A DNA stretch of 64,000 nt from contig JAIUPT010000040.1 in NCBI GenBank assembly GCA_022315425.1, forward strand, positions 186,001 to 250,000, read 5' to 3'. Position numbers and translations under genes: made by a program. The stretch comes from Pseudevernia furfuracea. Its lineage: Eukaryota; Ascomycota; Lecanoromycetes; Lecanorales; Parmeliaceae. Below, piece after piece: positions 34,900-46,134 of this stretch (within the stretch, counting starts at the first letter, position 1; every line of letters starts with the position of its first letter). The notes under the pieces were generated by a model. It did no database searches. It was not told the DNA's origin and saw nothing but the letters and a program-made list of their open reading frames with translations.

Positions 34900-36200
34900 T
34901 CATAGCTTCATCATTCGAGGTATGCTGCAATTCAGATGTCTTGTGATACGGCCCAAGGCCAAAAGTGTCTCACCTTGCCAAAAACCCACCATCAACTGGT
35001 AAAGCCACCCCTGTAACCCAGGCCGCACTGTCACTTGCGAGGAACAAAGCGCCCTGAGCGACATCACGAGCTTCACCCCAAGTACCCCAGGGTGTCTGTG
35101 CCATGCGTTCGTCGTTGACCGCCTTATCTTCGACATTTGCTTTCGTCATTGCGGTTTGAGTGACTGTACACAGAGGATATCAGCCATTGTGTAAGATTGT
35201 ACCGCAACCACCTGTACTCAAGAGGGTAGCTGCTTACATCCAGGACATAGAGCATTGCAATGAATGCGATGTGGTGCATAATCGATGGCCACCTGCTTTG
35301 TTAAGTTGATGACCGCAGCCTTGGATGCACAATATGCGGCTAAAATGAGTTTCAGTACAGTCATTTTCGAACCCCTCGCATTCACTCCTGCTCTTAGAAT
35401 TTGAACGTTGGGAAATGGAGCAGTCTTACGAGCTCCGTCACGAAACCCAACGACCCCTAAAATGCTCGAGGTATTCACGATCCAGCCTCTGTGCCCACTG
35501 GGCCCTAGGTCTTGCTTCAAGAATTGCACACAGGCGAATTTACAGCCAAGATACACGCTGCGAAGATTCACCGTCCTGAATACAACATGATGAGTTAGCT
35601 TGACAGTGAGAGGTACTCGATGGACCAGAACTTGAAAAACCCCGGTGGAGAGTATCATAACTCACATCATTTTGTCCCACATCTCCTCTTCCATTTCGTG
35701 GATCTTCACTCCTTCTACTCCCAGCCCAGCATTGTTGACCATTCTGAGGCATTCTAGGAATTAGAAATAGCATTACCAAACAGTGGCTTGCACATTGGAA
35801 GAATAAGTTTATGGAAGCTTCGCAACACTCTCGGCGTAAGATCATAGATCGGAGGCTGTAAACACCAATGATCAAATGAAATGCAAGAAACTCACATATC
35901 TAGCCGTCCACCCAACCGCACCGCCTGATGCACACACTCATCTACATCCTTTCCAACTCCAACATCGGTTTTCACATAGAACGCCTTCCCCTCACCATAT
36001 CTGCGTATGATCAGATCATGCGTCGCGACTCCCGGCTCCTCATCAGGGCCGTCGTCATGGGCGCCAGGGGTCAAATCCGCACAAACGATGAGCTGGGTAC
36101 CGCACGAAGCAAAGAGCAGAGCAATGGCCCGACCAAGTCCGGAAGACGTTCCGGTGATCACTGCAACCTTGTTCTCGAGGGTTTTAGAAGAGAAGGCCAT
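34900..36200 (-). CDS. short-chain dehydrogenase/reductase (classical SDR)
   Basis: Six exons (36200-35896, 35743-35666, 35575-35430, 35339-35238, 35163-34974, 34924-34900) give 281 residues. The ATG at 36200 starts MAFSSKTLENKVAVITG; the frame is open further upstream only from a TTG. The cofactor motif TGxxxGxG is Thr16-Gly23. NNAG is at 105-108. NTSSI holds the catalytic Ser, and AYCASKAAV supplies Tyr179 and Lys183. PGFTQTAMT and the VDGGF end are classical. Such enzymes use NAD(P)(H) to reduce or oxidise a carbonyl or alcohol; the substrate is not readable. The acidic residue after strand 2 (CADL) would favour NAD(H) over NADP(H). The last exon is only 25 bases (IPRMMKL), and its acceptor is the least certain. 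Confidence 0.85.
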
Positions 36201-38322
36201 GATAGTTGCGATGTTCAAATCGAACAAATGGGGGGAGGGCGAGAAGGGCAGGCTGTATGGAAAAGTTTCTAGGCTAAGCTCAAGGTTGTTAACTTGTTGG
36301 GGGGTCTATCACGGAGGTAGCAGGGTGATGACGCAGATTTCCGGGCAGTCGCAGCCTCGGCTGCAAAGGATTGGGAACCTGGAAGGAATGCGCAATGCTG
36401 ATCTTCGGTTATGCAAAGGCGCAGACCGTTGTCATCGCGCACATTGAGAAGTGGGTATTAGATAGGCTGGGGCTATTCCGAGCATTGCATGAGAATATTC
36501 AAAAGTTAGGGTCCTTGATTCGCACGTGATAAAAAACGACAAAACACGAGGCTATACAGAACTCGTAGATAGTTGATTGGGCCGTCCCAACGCCAGGATC
36601 TTGAGCCAACAGAGAAGCCTGAGCAGGAGTGTTCTCGTACCCCAGCGCTAGAAAGACTCCCATGCTTGTAGAAGCACAGACCTGGAGTGAAAATTGAAGC
36701 TATATACATGTAACGAGCGTGGGCGGGCGGGACGAAAAGAATGCTATTGCTCTGCCAGAGATCAATTCGAATGCAGAGTCAAAACGCTGGTGGAAGGCAG
36801 CTACTTATGCTGCTCCCGAATGAGACGAACGCATCCCCATGCAGAGGACACGTCTACCCAAATCCATGAACAGCATCAAACAAACCCGCCATGCGATATG
36901 CGATATCAAGGCCTACTGGCCCCCTTGTCAAGCAGGGCCGAGAAAGTTGAGGGTGGATGATGTCGATGATGGTGATGCGTAGACCGAGCTGGATCCGGGG
37001 GAAGGAGTTGGCTAGCCCCATGAGCCGCAGTGATGGAGATGAGTGGAAAAGCAAATCCGGTCAAGGAAGGCATCAATCTCTCCGAGCTGATATCTAAATG
37101 GAACCTGTCGAGGTAGGTCGAAGACGCGATAACCCAAAACAAACACTCTTGGGATAATTATGCTTTATCCAGCCTCTTTGCATGCTACAACATCTCAAAG
37201 AGCCACGTGTGAAGAAGGAAAAAGAGCCTTGCGTGTATGTTGCACCGCTATGGTGTAAAGAGTACCATCCGCGCCTAGTGGAAATGGAGCGCAAGTAGGT
37301 AGGGAGTAAATTTCTGCTGATTTGAGCGACCCACTATGCGAGTCACAATCTAGCCGATGGCCAAGCGAGCTTTCGGTCCGACTCACGGTAAGAGGAGCAC
37401 GAGGATTAGAGCGAGAGTAGAGTGTGGAAATAGAGATATGGACAGAAGGTGTACTGGTAGAGCTTTGAGCCACGCTACTCATGCGTCCTCTTGCGGCCTT
37501 GGAGATCTTTCTTATTCTCGGTAGTTGACAAAATCGAACCACGAAGGTCATGGCACGGACGATACTCGCGAGGCATGAAGAGCGCACTCATGAATTATAT
37601 CCAGTATCTCGTGAAGAAAGGCGGCTATATCATTTGTTGAGCCCGTGCACGACCAGAAGGCCTTCGACAGCCTGGCCTCTTCTTCCACAGAGCAGTTTTG
37701 TATCCGAGATCCTTATATGTTTTTGGCATGCAGGGTCCAGGCAACGGGATTAAGCAGGTGCACCATATGCTCAGTCTCGAGTCATTTAGCAAAAAGGGCA
37801 TGCCACGAAAACAAAGAGTAAAGACGGAGATAGCAGATACTGATAGCACAGCCGGAAATCTACAGAGACAGTGCGGAAACAAGAAGATAGAACCATGCAA
37901 GAATTCTGCATCTTGCCATTTCATTCATGAAATCTTTCATATCTGTGAAGCTGCACATGTCCTTGGAAGAATTTCATGATTTGCATTTTCAAGATTAGTC
38001 AAAGACAAAGGGGAAGCGATAGAAGTAGCATTCCGCGCAAAGTAGAAAGCTCCAGATATTTCTCGAAGTAGAGACCGTCAGGAAAAGCAGAATATATCAA
38101 CTCAGCAGGTGCAGCGGTGTGATAGCAAAAGCATGATGGTCTATGGAGGAGGTCCATGGGTATATAACCCATGGCCTGACAAATAGATCTATCTAACAAA
38201 GGACAAACATGAGATGCATGGAATGATCTAGGCACGTCCAACAGAATACTTTCAGGTATATCTTTCAGGCAATCAAGATTTCAACATAAATACCCTCCCT
38301 CCAACCCCGATGATAGACCGAA
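36201..38322. other. 2.1 kb gap without a supported gene
   Basis: I see no supported gene. Frames at 36854-37142 and 37195-37587 are on the minus strand without recognisable content. It could hold long leaders or non-coding transcripts. Confidence 0.45.
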
Positions 38323-39306
38323 ATGATACCTCCTTCACTCACCAAATCAGTCACCACAACAATGGCGTCCCCACACAAGACGAATCTTCTCCAGCAGCAG
38401 GCTAATTACAAGCATCTCACTTCATCTCCCACTTCCGATACAACAGAGGCCCAACACGAGGCATCTGAGAAAGGACCTACAGCACGGGGACTGGTGTTGT
38501 ACCTCGCTTGTCTCATCGCCTTGCACTTTCCGCTTTTCGCCCGTCTGCTCCCTCGTACCGGGGCCGAGACTACTGGCGGGGGCTGGACTGGGGCAAACGA
38601 AAATGACAGAACCGTAGTGCCACCAGGTCAAGGCTGGAATATTGCTTGGAATGACACACCTGCCCCAACCGAAGCACGAGGAGAATTTGAGGCACCAAGT
38701 GCTGCGGCAGAAGAAATACCGCTATACTTGCTTGTTAAATACGACAGTCGCCGGTTCCCAGATCCCAGTGGAGCTGAAAACGCCGGTGAACATGGTGCCA
38801 GCTACACCATCGCATCGGGCATCCTGCTTAGCGATTCTTACCCAACGGTCATGGCCAAGATCTTGCACCGACTCAAAGGAACGGATGGCACTCATAACCC
38901 CTATCCAATCGCACCAACCGCTCAAATCGACTATGTGGATATCCAATTCGGTGCGACTGCCACTCATGCACCAGGCTTTCTTGGCCGGAGGAAGATTGAG
39001 GAGGACAACGTTGGGGACCTGTTAAATTATCTGCGCCAACGCACAGGAGGTGATGATATACTCGAGGTGTTTCTCGTGCCGATGAACGAGCAGGATGCAC
39101 AGGAGCATTTCCCAAAGACCTACGAAGACTGGATAATTAAGAGAGCGATGGAGGGAAAAGGGAGGGGTATTGGTGTAGAGATCTTGCACGATCGACTCGT
39201 GAGGACTTATGAGACTTGGGTAGCGGAGACTGGATTTGGAGACAAGAATAAAAGGGGCATGAGTACGGTAGAAGGACAGTATGCTGATGCGGTAGAGTTG
39301 GAGTAA
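38323..39306 (+). CDS. single-pass membrane protein of unknown function
   Basis: Single exon, 327 residues from the ATG at 38323. A second ATG at residue 14 (MASPHKTN) is an equally good start. Residues 1-50 are polar. Residues 55-75 (GLVLYLACLIALHFPLFARLL) form a membrane helix. A Gly/Asn-rich linker leads to a folded region from about 130: EIPLYLLVKYDSRRFPD, ASYTIASGILLSDSYPTVMA, IDYVDIQFGATATHAPGFLG, then DDILEVFLVPMNEQDAQEHF. This looks like a type II membrane protein with a C-terminal globular domain. I do not recognise the domain. No catalytic signature stands out. Confidence 0.65.
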   Translation: MIPPSLTKSVTTTMASPHKTNLLQQQANYKHLTSSPTSDTTEAQHEASEKGPTARGLVLYLACLIALHFPLFARLLPRTGAETTGGGWTGANENDRTVVPPGQGWNIAWNDTPAPTEARGEFEAPSAAAEEIPLYLLVKYDSRRFPDPSGAENAGEHGASYTIASGILLSDSYPTVMAKILHRLKGTDGTHNPYPIAPTAQIDYVDIQFGATATHAPGFLGRRKIEEDNVGDLLNYLRQRTGGDDILEVFLVPMNEQDAQEHFPKTYEDWIIKRAMEGKGRGIGVEILHDRLVRTYETWVAETGFGDKNKRGMSTVEGQYADAVELE

Positions 39307-39959
39307 GTTTGAAGAGAATCCAGTGTTGATGAGAGTGGCTGATGTTTTGAGCTCTTGGGTGCTCTTGTAATTCTTCGTGAAGGCCGTACACTCAGTTACA
39401 TAGACTTAGGGCTGAATGTCTAGTACAGATTAACAGTGCCTCAATCTGATGAAATACACTCATGTTCAATCCTGCGACTTCGTGCCATTGATCGCGTCTA
39501 GATCGGGAGTCATGAATGTTTCCATCTCTTCGGGTCGCAGGACTTGGAGACATCTTGGGCCTAGGATCTGAGACTAAAGGCCTAGAGTAGCATCTGTCAA
39601 AGTTGCTCTCTTGCCGGTAAGTGCTCTTTCAAGACTGCTCAAGACTGTGTGACAACATAAGTAACGAGACGAGACGTGGAAACAGAATATTATCCCCTGC
39701 CCGAGCTATCCCTTTCGGGTAAAGGTTTAACCGCAACCTTACCATTCTAGGTATAGAATAGTTGTCCCACCCGCCTGCCGGTTAAGCATCGGATCATTAC
39801 CCGAAGAAGTAAAGCGAGTTCGGCTTTACTTCGGTTGATAGATACTTAGCGCTTCGACCCTACGAAAGATCCTCATAATCCGTACGCATCTTCACGAATC
39901 TCTCGCCTCAACTCTCCTCGCCCAACCCATCATCTCCACACCCCCTTTAATCCCCCACA
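39307..39959. other. intergenic region, COX17 upstream
   Basis: The region holds the inverted repeat at 39806-39832 and further short palindromes such as TTCTAGGTATAGAA near 39750. No gene is seen. Confidence 0.5.
39806..39832. repeat. perfect inverted repeat, 10-base arms
   Basis: GAAGTAAAGC is followed by a 7-base loop and GCTTTACTTC. The centre lies about 140 bases upstream of the COX17 start, so it could be a cruciform, a protein-binding site or a leader hairpin. No factor is known to me. Confidence 0.7.
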
Positions 39960-40396
39960 ATGTCATCCCCAGCGCTCTCCGCTTCCTCAAAAAGTACGTC
40001 CCAACTCCCTCCTCCTCCTCCCCACCTCCCTCACACTCATCCACCACCACCACCAAACAACCCAGCTGACACCAATGCCCCCGTCCAGCTCCCCCAACAG
40101 CCTCCAACCTATCCACGGACCTCAAACCGCCCGGCGAAGCCGCTGCGAAAGTAAAGGTATTCCATTCGCCCCTTCTCACCCACTTCACTTGCATGATTCC
40201 AACCTTCCTTCGCCGACTGACTGGATATGTTTTTTTCTTTCTTTCCGGATAGCCCTGCTGCGTGTGCAAAGACGAAAAAGCCTCCCGCGACGAATGCATG
40301 CTCTTCAGCGAAAGCGAGAACCCGCAAGAGGCGTGTCAGGGCACGGTGGAGAAGTATAGGAGCTGTATGAAGGGGTTTGGGTTCAATGTTGCGTGA
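39960..40396 (+). CDS. COX17: cytochrome c oxidase copper chaperone Cox17
   Basis: Three small exons (39960-39993, 40089-40156, 40253-40396) give 81 residues. The donors are GTACGT and GTATTC, and CTGAC branches precede both acceptors. The copper site Cys36-Cys37-x-Cys39 stands in KPCCVCKDEKASRDEC. Two CX9C pairs are exact, Cys39/Cys49 and Cys62/Cys72, in a coiled-coil helix-coiled-coil helix fold. Cox17 carries Cu(I) in the mitochondrial intermembrane space to Sco1 and Cox11 for complex IV assembly. The end GFGFNVA and the length are normal. Exon 2 supplies the polar lead ASNLSTDLKPPGEAAAKVK. No single reading frame shows the whole gene, so it is easy to miss. Confidence 0.92.
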
Positions 40397-40681
40397 ATCG
40401 GGGGACCGCGCGGGGAGGGTGGGTTTGGAGGAGACGATGAGGGGGGTAGGAAAAAAGAGGGAGCAGAGGAGAGTTGTATGTATGATACGCGTGATGGGGC
40501 AAAAAGAAGCATGGAATTGGCTTTGCATTGATGGTGTCATGAGCGGCATTAGACAGGGGCGTTAGATGAGGGCGAAAATCTCGGCTCTAATAAGTAAATA
40601 TTGTACTTCTATATGACCTCAACAGAACAGCTGTACAGAAGTTGGGTATCTCGAAACATGTGCGCCGCCCTCCAATCATGC

Positions 40682-42656
40682 TCACGACTTTTTTGGCGTT
40701 TTGCCACTTCTCAAACTTTTCGCCTTGCTCGCATTCGGCACAGGAGTCGACGGCCGCTTCTCCTCCTCCCTTTTCTTCTCCTTGCCCATCTTCGCACGAA
40801 ATTCAAACCACTCCTGCAGAATGCCGCTTCGCAGCAAAAGCTGCCACGTGCACCAGAGATAGCAGATGCCAAAACCCGCCGCTCCGATCATCACGTTCAA
40901 GACGACCCAAAGATCCGGTTTTCTTTTGGGAGTTTCGATGAAAGCCTCGACAAAGTGCCATCCAATCATTATGGCATAGAAGCCTAGATGCAACATGGCT
41001 GTTGACAGACGGATACCGCCCTTCTTCGCCTGTTTACCAATGTAAAGGTCCAGGCTGACGGGTGGTAATCCCATCAAGTATGCCCATAATAGGGAGAGCA
41101 CGAAGTAGGGAACCCTCAATTCGTCCCTCTTCAGCAGCGGGAAAAGCGTCCATACAGCAAGCATATTCGCCCATCCCACCCATGCTCTCATCTCGACACC
41201 CAGACCACCACCTTCGCCAAACATCATTGTCATGGGTAATAATGGTAGCAGCACGCTTTTCTCATGTACCTGGAATGAGCACAAGAAGAAGCCCCACGCA
41301 CTGCTAGCTAATGCCCATGGCATGAGTTCTTTTCTGGGGGAGGTAGAGATTGTCATGCAGGCGGGGAGTATGGCGACGATGGTGGCTAGTAGCGAAACGC
41401 GCTGTAGAAGCGGGATGGGGTACGTATTGAGCTTGTGAAGCGTATGAATGGCGCACCAGACATTGGCGACCTTGTCCTCAAAGAGGCCACGGGAAAAGGG
41501 AAAGATGCGGTGGATGCTTTGTGTGAGTTGTAAGAGAAGCGTGTAAAGGTATGAGTTGGAGCCGATGTACGGCAAGATTTGAAGGAAGAGAGGGTTGATT
41601 TCTCGATCTATAATGTCAAGAGGCGGTGAGATCCCTCTGTAAGTATCGTAAAGAGAGCCGAGGAGTAAAGGTCCAAACATCAGGGCGAAAGAAAGCATGG
41701 TGACGATGGCTATTCCTATGAAGCGGCCAATGTGTAGCTTGGGGAGGAGACAGACGCCGATGAGGTAGGCAAACATTGTTGGAGCGTAGTATAGCGCCAT
41801 CTGTTTGAAGCATAAAGCGGAGACGAAAAACACACAAGCCCACATGTAGCGATCTGAGAGCAGACTTGACATGCTGGCCACCACGGATCCGAGCATGACG
41901 GTATTATACTGGAAGTGTGCATGGTCGATCAAGATCGTAGCAGGCTGCATTAGTATGGCCGTCAGAGCTATTGAGCTCTCCCATTTGCTGACGCCTTGCT
42001 GCTGAGTAAGCTTTCGATTGAAAATTATGACTGCTGGTATGTACACGATGTACTCGGAGACGATGACTGTGGCTCGCATAAAGACTTTGAGAGGTTGTTC
42101 TTCGATCCCACGAGAGGAGTGAAGGGCGAACCAAAACGGGTTGAATAATGAGCCGCTGACATTCCCATCAGTAATGTGTAACTCAAGCGCTTAATGATAC
42201 TCACATCTTTCCAAGAAGCCAACTATGGTACGCAGTCAAAGGAGGGTAGTCTAGACCCCAGTACTGCAGATCGTAGAAGTACCATTCTGATATCGGCAGT
42301 TGTGTAGTTACCTCCATCCAATGCCTCTGGGCTTCGTAGTCACCGTGCATTGGAGGGGTTTGGAAACCTAACAGGAATTAGCCAAAGAACAGTGGTTCAG
42401 CCCAAAGTTCTGTACCAGAGTAGCCCCAGAGCCCCGCGCACCATCTGAAAAGGCCAACGACCATCAAGACTAAAGGCAGTATCACCCATTGCGACGTATT
42501 TTTCCTTGCCGGCCAGAAGAACGCCACCAATGGGAATGCCGGACTTTGGGCGCCTGCTTTCTTGTCTGATTTCGCAAGCTCGTTGTTCGATGTTGTAGGT
42601 GGAGAGTCGTCCTTCTTTCTATGCCTAGCCTTGTATGGGGAAGGAGGAGCTGGCAT
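40682..42656 (-). CDS. ALG6: ALG6 dolichyl-P-Glc:Man9GlcNAc2-PP-Dol alpha-1,3-glucosyltransferase
   Basis: Three exons (42656-42416, 42367-42205, 42155-40682) give 625 residues. The donors are GTACAG and GTGAGT; both joins keep phase. ALG6/ALG8 family marks are TPPMHGDYEAQRHWMEVT, the WGLDYPPLTAYHSW segment with the catalytic Asp region, HFQYN at about 215-219, and FQVHEKSVLLPLLP. The order and the HGDYEAQRHWMEVT stretch point to ALG6 rather than ALG8. About a dozen hydrophobic helices fit a GT-C ER membrane enzyme. It adds the first glucose to the lipid-linked oligosaccharide on the lumen side, which later aids transfer to protein. The charged C-tail (RAKMGKEKKREEEKR) is cytosolic. It is tail-to-tail with COX17, 285 bases apart. 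Confidence 0.92.
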
Positions 42657-43381
42657 GATAATGACCCCCCTCCAAAAGCCGCACGAATCCGGTGAAAAGC
42701 TGAGAAATGACTCGAGGGGACGGAGAAGTGTCGCGCGGTCGAGGTCAACGCGATTTCGATAGGGCTGAAATCTACTCTACTCTAGCGTGCCCAGCCTCTT
42801 GGCTCAGTAAGGTAGGCGCTAGATTCTCCACCCGCACGACGAAAAATTCCTGATTTACCTCGAACCCGAAAATTTCTTCCAACCTTCTCACAGTGCTCCT
42901 TCCCACATATCTTCCAAGGAATATTCTCGAGGGCTTTACACTTCTTACATTCTACAATACTGATACTTCTTCATATTGCCGCACACTAATCCGTGGGATC
43001 AATCAGTGGACTCTGTGGGTTCTTTTTGACTGTGACCAGTGGGCTCGTGGGTTCGTGAGCTTTATCCTGACCGTTGACTCCATACTGTGACCTTGAACAT
43101 TGATACACATACAAGCACTTCTATCAGAGGTAGCACACTGTGGGCTGGTTACATTCGGCATATCAGAGGGTTGCCGCACAAAAGCAAACACCAGCACTTG
43201 AATCTGAGGGTCATTGACACCGAGGGCAAATTGCACATTTGATTTACTTCCATCAAGTAAGCAGCTGTGAGCATCCTTTGTGCAGCTTTCTCTGTCTTTG
43301 ACTTCATCTGTTTACTCACATCTCTGCCACTATGACCGACGCTGACTCTTCGGTTGACCAGAATAGTAAAAGAGTTTCGCA
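42657..43381. promoter_or_regulatory. divergent promoter region ALG6 / nucleolin-like gene
   Basis: Both genes start at the edges of this 725-base space and point outward, so it must carry both promoters. I see no clear TATA box. The half next to the nucleolin-like gene is rich in pyrimidine and CACTGTGGG-like direct repeats near 43010-43050. No gene is present. Confidence 0.6.
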
Positions 43382-45066
43382 ATGGCAAAAACAAAGTCCG
43401 CACAGCCTGATAAGGTCACCAAGTCCAGCAAGGACGCACAGGTCAAATCGCTTTCATCAGTCAAACAAGGCGCTGTCACTAAACCATCTCAGACATCAAA
43501 GTCCAAGAGCAAGGACATCGCAAAGCAGGCCGTAGTGAAGGCAGACAAAGTGGGCAAAGAGGAGAAAAAGTCCAAGAAAGCGAAGAAAGAGCCAACACCT
43601 GAGCCAAGCAGTAGCGAGAGTGAGGATGAGGAAGAGAGTAGCGCAAGCTCCGCTAGCAGCGATGAATCCGAGAATGAAGTCCCCGCACATAAGGCGGCCG
43701 CGAAGACTAATGGCCTGAAGGCCAATGGCGTCGCGAAGGTTGTTCCCGAGACTGAGAGCGAAGATGACGAAACCGGCACGTCTGAGTCGTCTGAATCTTC
43801 CGACGATGAGGTGTTCGCCACCGCGGCCAAGTTTGCTCCAGCAGCTGTCGCTAAGAACACCGTCGCCGGTGCGAAAGAAGAGTCTGAGAGTGAAGAAGAC
43901 AGCAGTAAAGATGATGAGGAGAGCGACGAGGAGACCGAGAATAAAGGCCCCGTCGATGCCAAGGCTTTGAATGGGAAGCTCGAGGTGGTGGCATCCAAAG
44001 AGGTACGGACCATGGTTACTGAATTTCTCATCGTATGGCTTACTTACTGACCGTTATAGGCCTCCTCGGACGAGGAGTCTGGCAGTGAAGACACTTCGTC
44101 CGCCACATCTGAGGGATCATCTGATGAGGAGAGCGAAAAAGAGGACGATGAGGAGACCGTTACTCCAGCTCCTAAGAAGCGCAAAGCTGAAGCTGAGGCT
44201 GCGCCTGCGGCTAAGAAGACCAAAACCGAGCCCATGGGTGATGAAGCGACTGAGAGGAATCTCTTCGTTGGTCGTCTCTCGTACAATGTCGACGAAGAAT
44301 GGCTCACTCGCGAATTCGAGAGCTTTGGGGAGCTTTCTGGCGTTCGAGTCATTACTGATCGTGACTCTGGCCGTTCCAAAGGGTAATTCAACCCTCGCTA
44401 TCATTGTCAGAATCGAAGACTGACATTGCCAGATACGGTTACGTCGAGTTTGTCAACGCCGCCGACGGCGTCAAGGCCCAGGAGGCTATGCATGAATCTG
44501 AGATCGACGGACGCACCATCAATGTCGATTTCTCCAAGCCCAAAGCTCCTCCCTCTCAGCGTCAAGACCGCTCCAAGTCCTTTGGGGACAATTTGAGCCC
44601 AGCCAGCGACACCATCTTCGTGGCTAACCTTGCCTTCGAAGCGACTGAAGACACTGTTGGAGAGGAATTTGGAAAGCACGGCAATGTTCTCGGCGTTCGT
44701 CTGCCCACTGACATGGATACTGGCAATCCCAAGGGCTTCGGATACGTTCAATTTGGCTCCGTTGAGGAAGCCCAAGAGGTCTTCGGCAAGATGAGCGGCG
44801 CTCTAGTGTTGGGACGTCCTGTTCGTCTTGACTACTCTACTCCTCGGCCACCTCGTAACAACGATTCCCCCGGTGGCCGTGGTGGACGTGGTGGCGGATT
44901 CCGTGGTGGTCGTGGCGGTAATGACCGTGGTGGTCGTGGTGGAGGACGCGGTCGTGGAGGTTTCAATGATCGTGGAGGGCGCGGAGGTGGCCGCGGTGGA
45001 CGTGGGGCCTCGACTAATCGTGGAGGTTTCGGTGATTTTCAAGGTAAGAAGATGAGCTTTTCTTAA
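43382..45066 (+). CDS. GAR2: nucleolin-like protein (GAR2/NSR1 type)
   Basis: Three exons (43382-44002, 44060-44382, 44433-45066) give 525 residues. Residues 1-270 are a Lys-rich start followed by alternating acidic Ser/Glu/Asp blocks, as in nucleolin. RRM1 starts near 274 (NLFVGRLSYNV) with RNP1 KGYGYVEF. RRM2 starts near 376 (IFVANLAFEA) with RNP1 KGFGYVQF. The tail has many GGRGG repeats, a GAR domain, and ends in QGKKMSFS. Gar2/Nsr1 acts in the nucleolus in pre-rRNA processing and 40S assembly; the acidic blocks are CK2 targets and the GAR is methylated at Arg. A GTAAGA in the last codons is a decoy donor, because QGKKMSF is the expected end. Intron phases agree. Confidence 0.93.
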
Positions 45067-46134
45067 GGGCATGATAAGTATCGCTTGTCGCTGTGCTTGA
45101 TAGTCTCCTTCCCGAGACTTATCATGCATGGTATGCCCATTTCATTGGTTCGATCATGACTACAAAAGTATTTTCTCTTCTTTGCTACGAAGGTTACGCT
45201 TGCTGGATTGTACAACACCCAGTCCACGCTCGTGAGATGGCTCGGATATTACGATCAGAGTGTGCTCGTCGGGAACGGCCCAGAGAAATGATTCGGATAA
45301 ATCATGCGATGATAGGTTTCGATGGGATAGAGGAATACAAATGCTACATACATACATATCCATCGTCTCAGTGTCGTGTTAATGCGTGAGGAATATGGAT
45401 GAGGGATCACGTCAGACATACTAATTAATAGATAGACAATGGCTTGCCGTGTAATAAATAGTAGTTAGTATCTATATGAAAGATAGAGCGGTTTGTAATC
45501 TGCAGGGTTCAAGCCAACATCAGCTTGTTCAGGTGACAGCGCAGCGGAGCGGGCACACATTAAAAATGGCTTTGGTGGCCTGGATCTCAGGGTCCACAAA
45601 GCGTCATCTGCGAACATCACTTCAGCTCCTCCTCCAGCCATTAATGAATTTTACATTCCTCGTGTCTTGCTGGCGTAGCCTGATAGACAGTGCATTGTTA
45701 CCTTATGGCAGTGACAGACTGACTCTATAGAGTACCTTGCAACAAAGCGTTCCGCTACGCTCAATGATTTAGCTAGCATACAAAGGGTCATGTGTGGATG
45801 CGGGCACCCCTCCCCATCCACAGCCCCCACCAGCCTACCAAGCATCTTCCACACATCCTCGGACAATTCTGAACACCTGGTGCCTGTCGCACTCTGACTC
45901 AAGTCCGACAGCAGGTATCAAACATGCAACCGACTTTCAATCAACTCGCCCGGGAGGCTCTCGAGCCCCGCTCAACTGATCAAATGGAACACTCCCCTCG
46001 ACTCTCAAGATCATTGTCAAGCATCACGAGACTGAGATCAGACGGTAGGTGAATTGATTGCAAACATCCTCAATCCCATTTCTCTCCTTCCTCTCTGGCA
46101 TCATTGCATCAGAGGCGTCCCTTATCTTGCAACC
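45067..46134. other. gap without a supported gene
   Basis: 3' flank of the nucleolin-like gene and upstream of the next. Short frames here have no recognisable content. Confidence 0.5.

Noticed and set aside
43489..44031. 180-codon Ser-rich minus frame
   Set aside because: It is the antisense of the acidic repeats in the nucleolin-like gene.
45051..45056. GTAAGA donor at the end of the nucleolin-like gene
   Set aside because: Reading through gives QGKKMSFS, the usual end of the family, so I treat the donor as a decoy.
44803..45129. 108-codon Thr-rich minus frame
   Set aside because: It is the antisense of the GGRGG repeats in the nucleolin-like gene.
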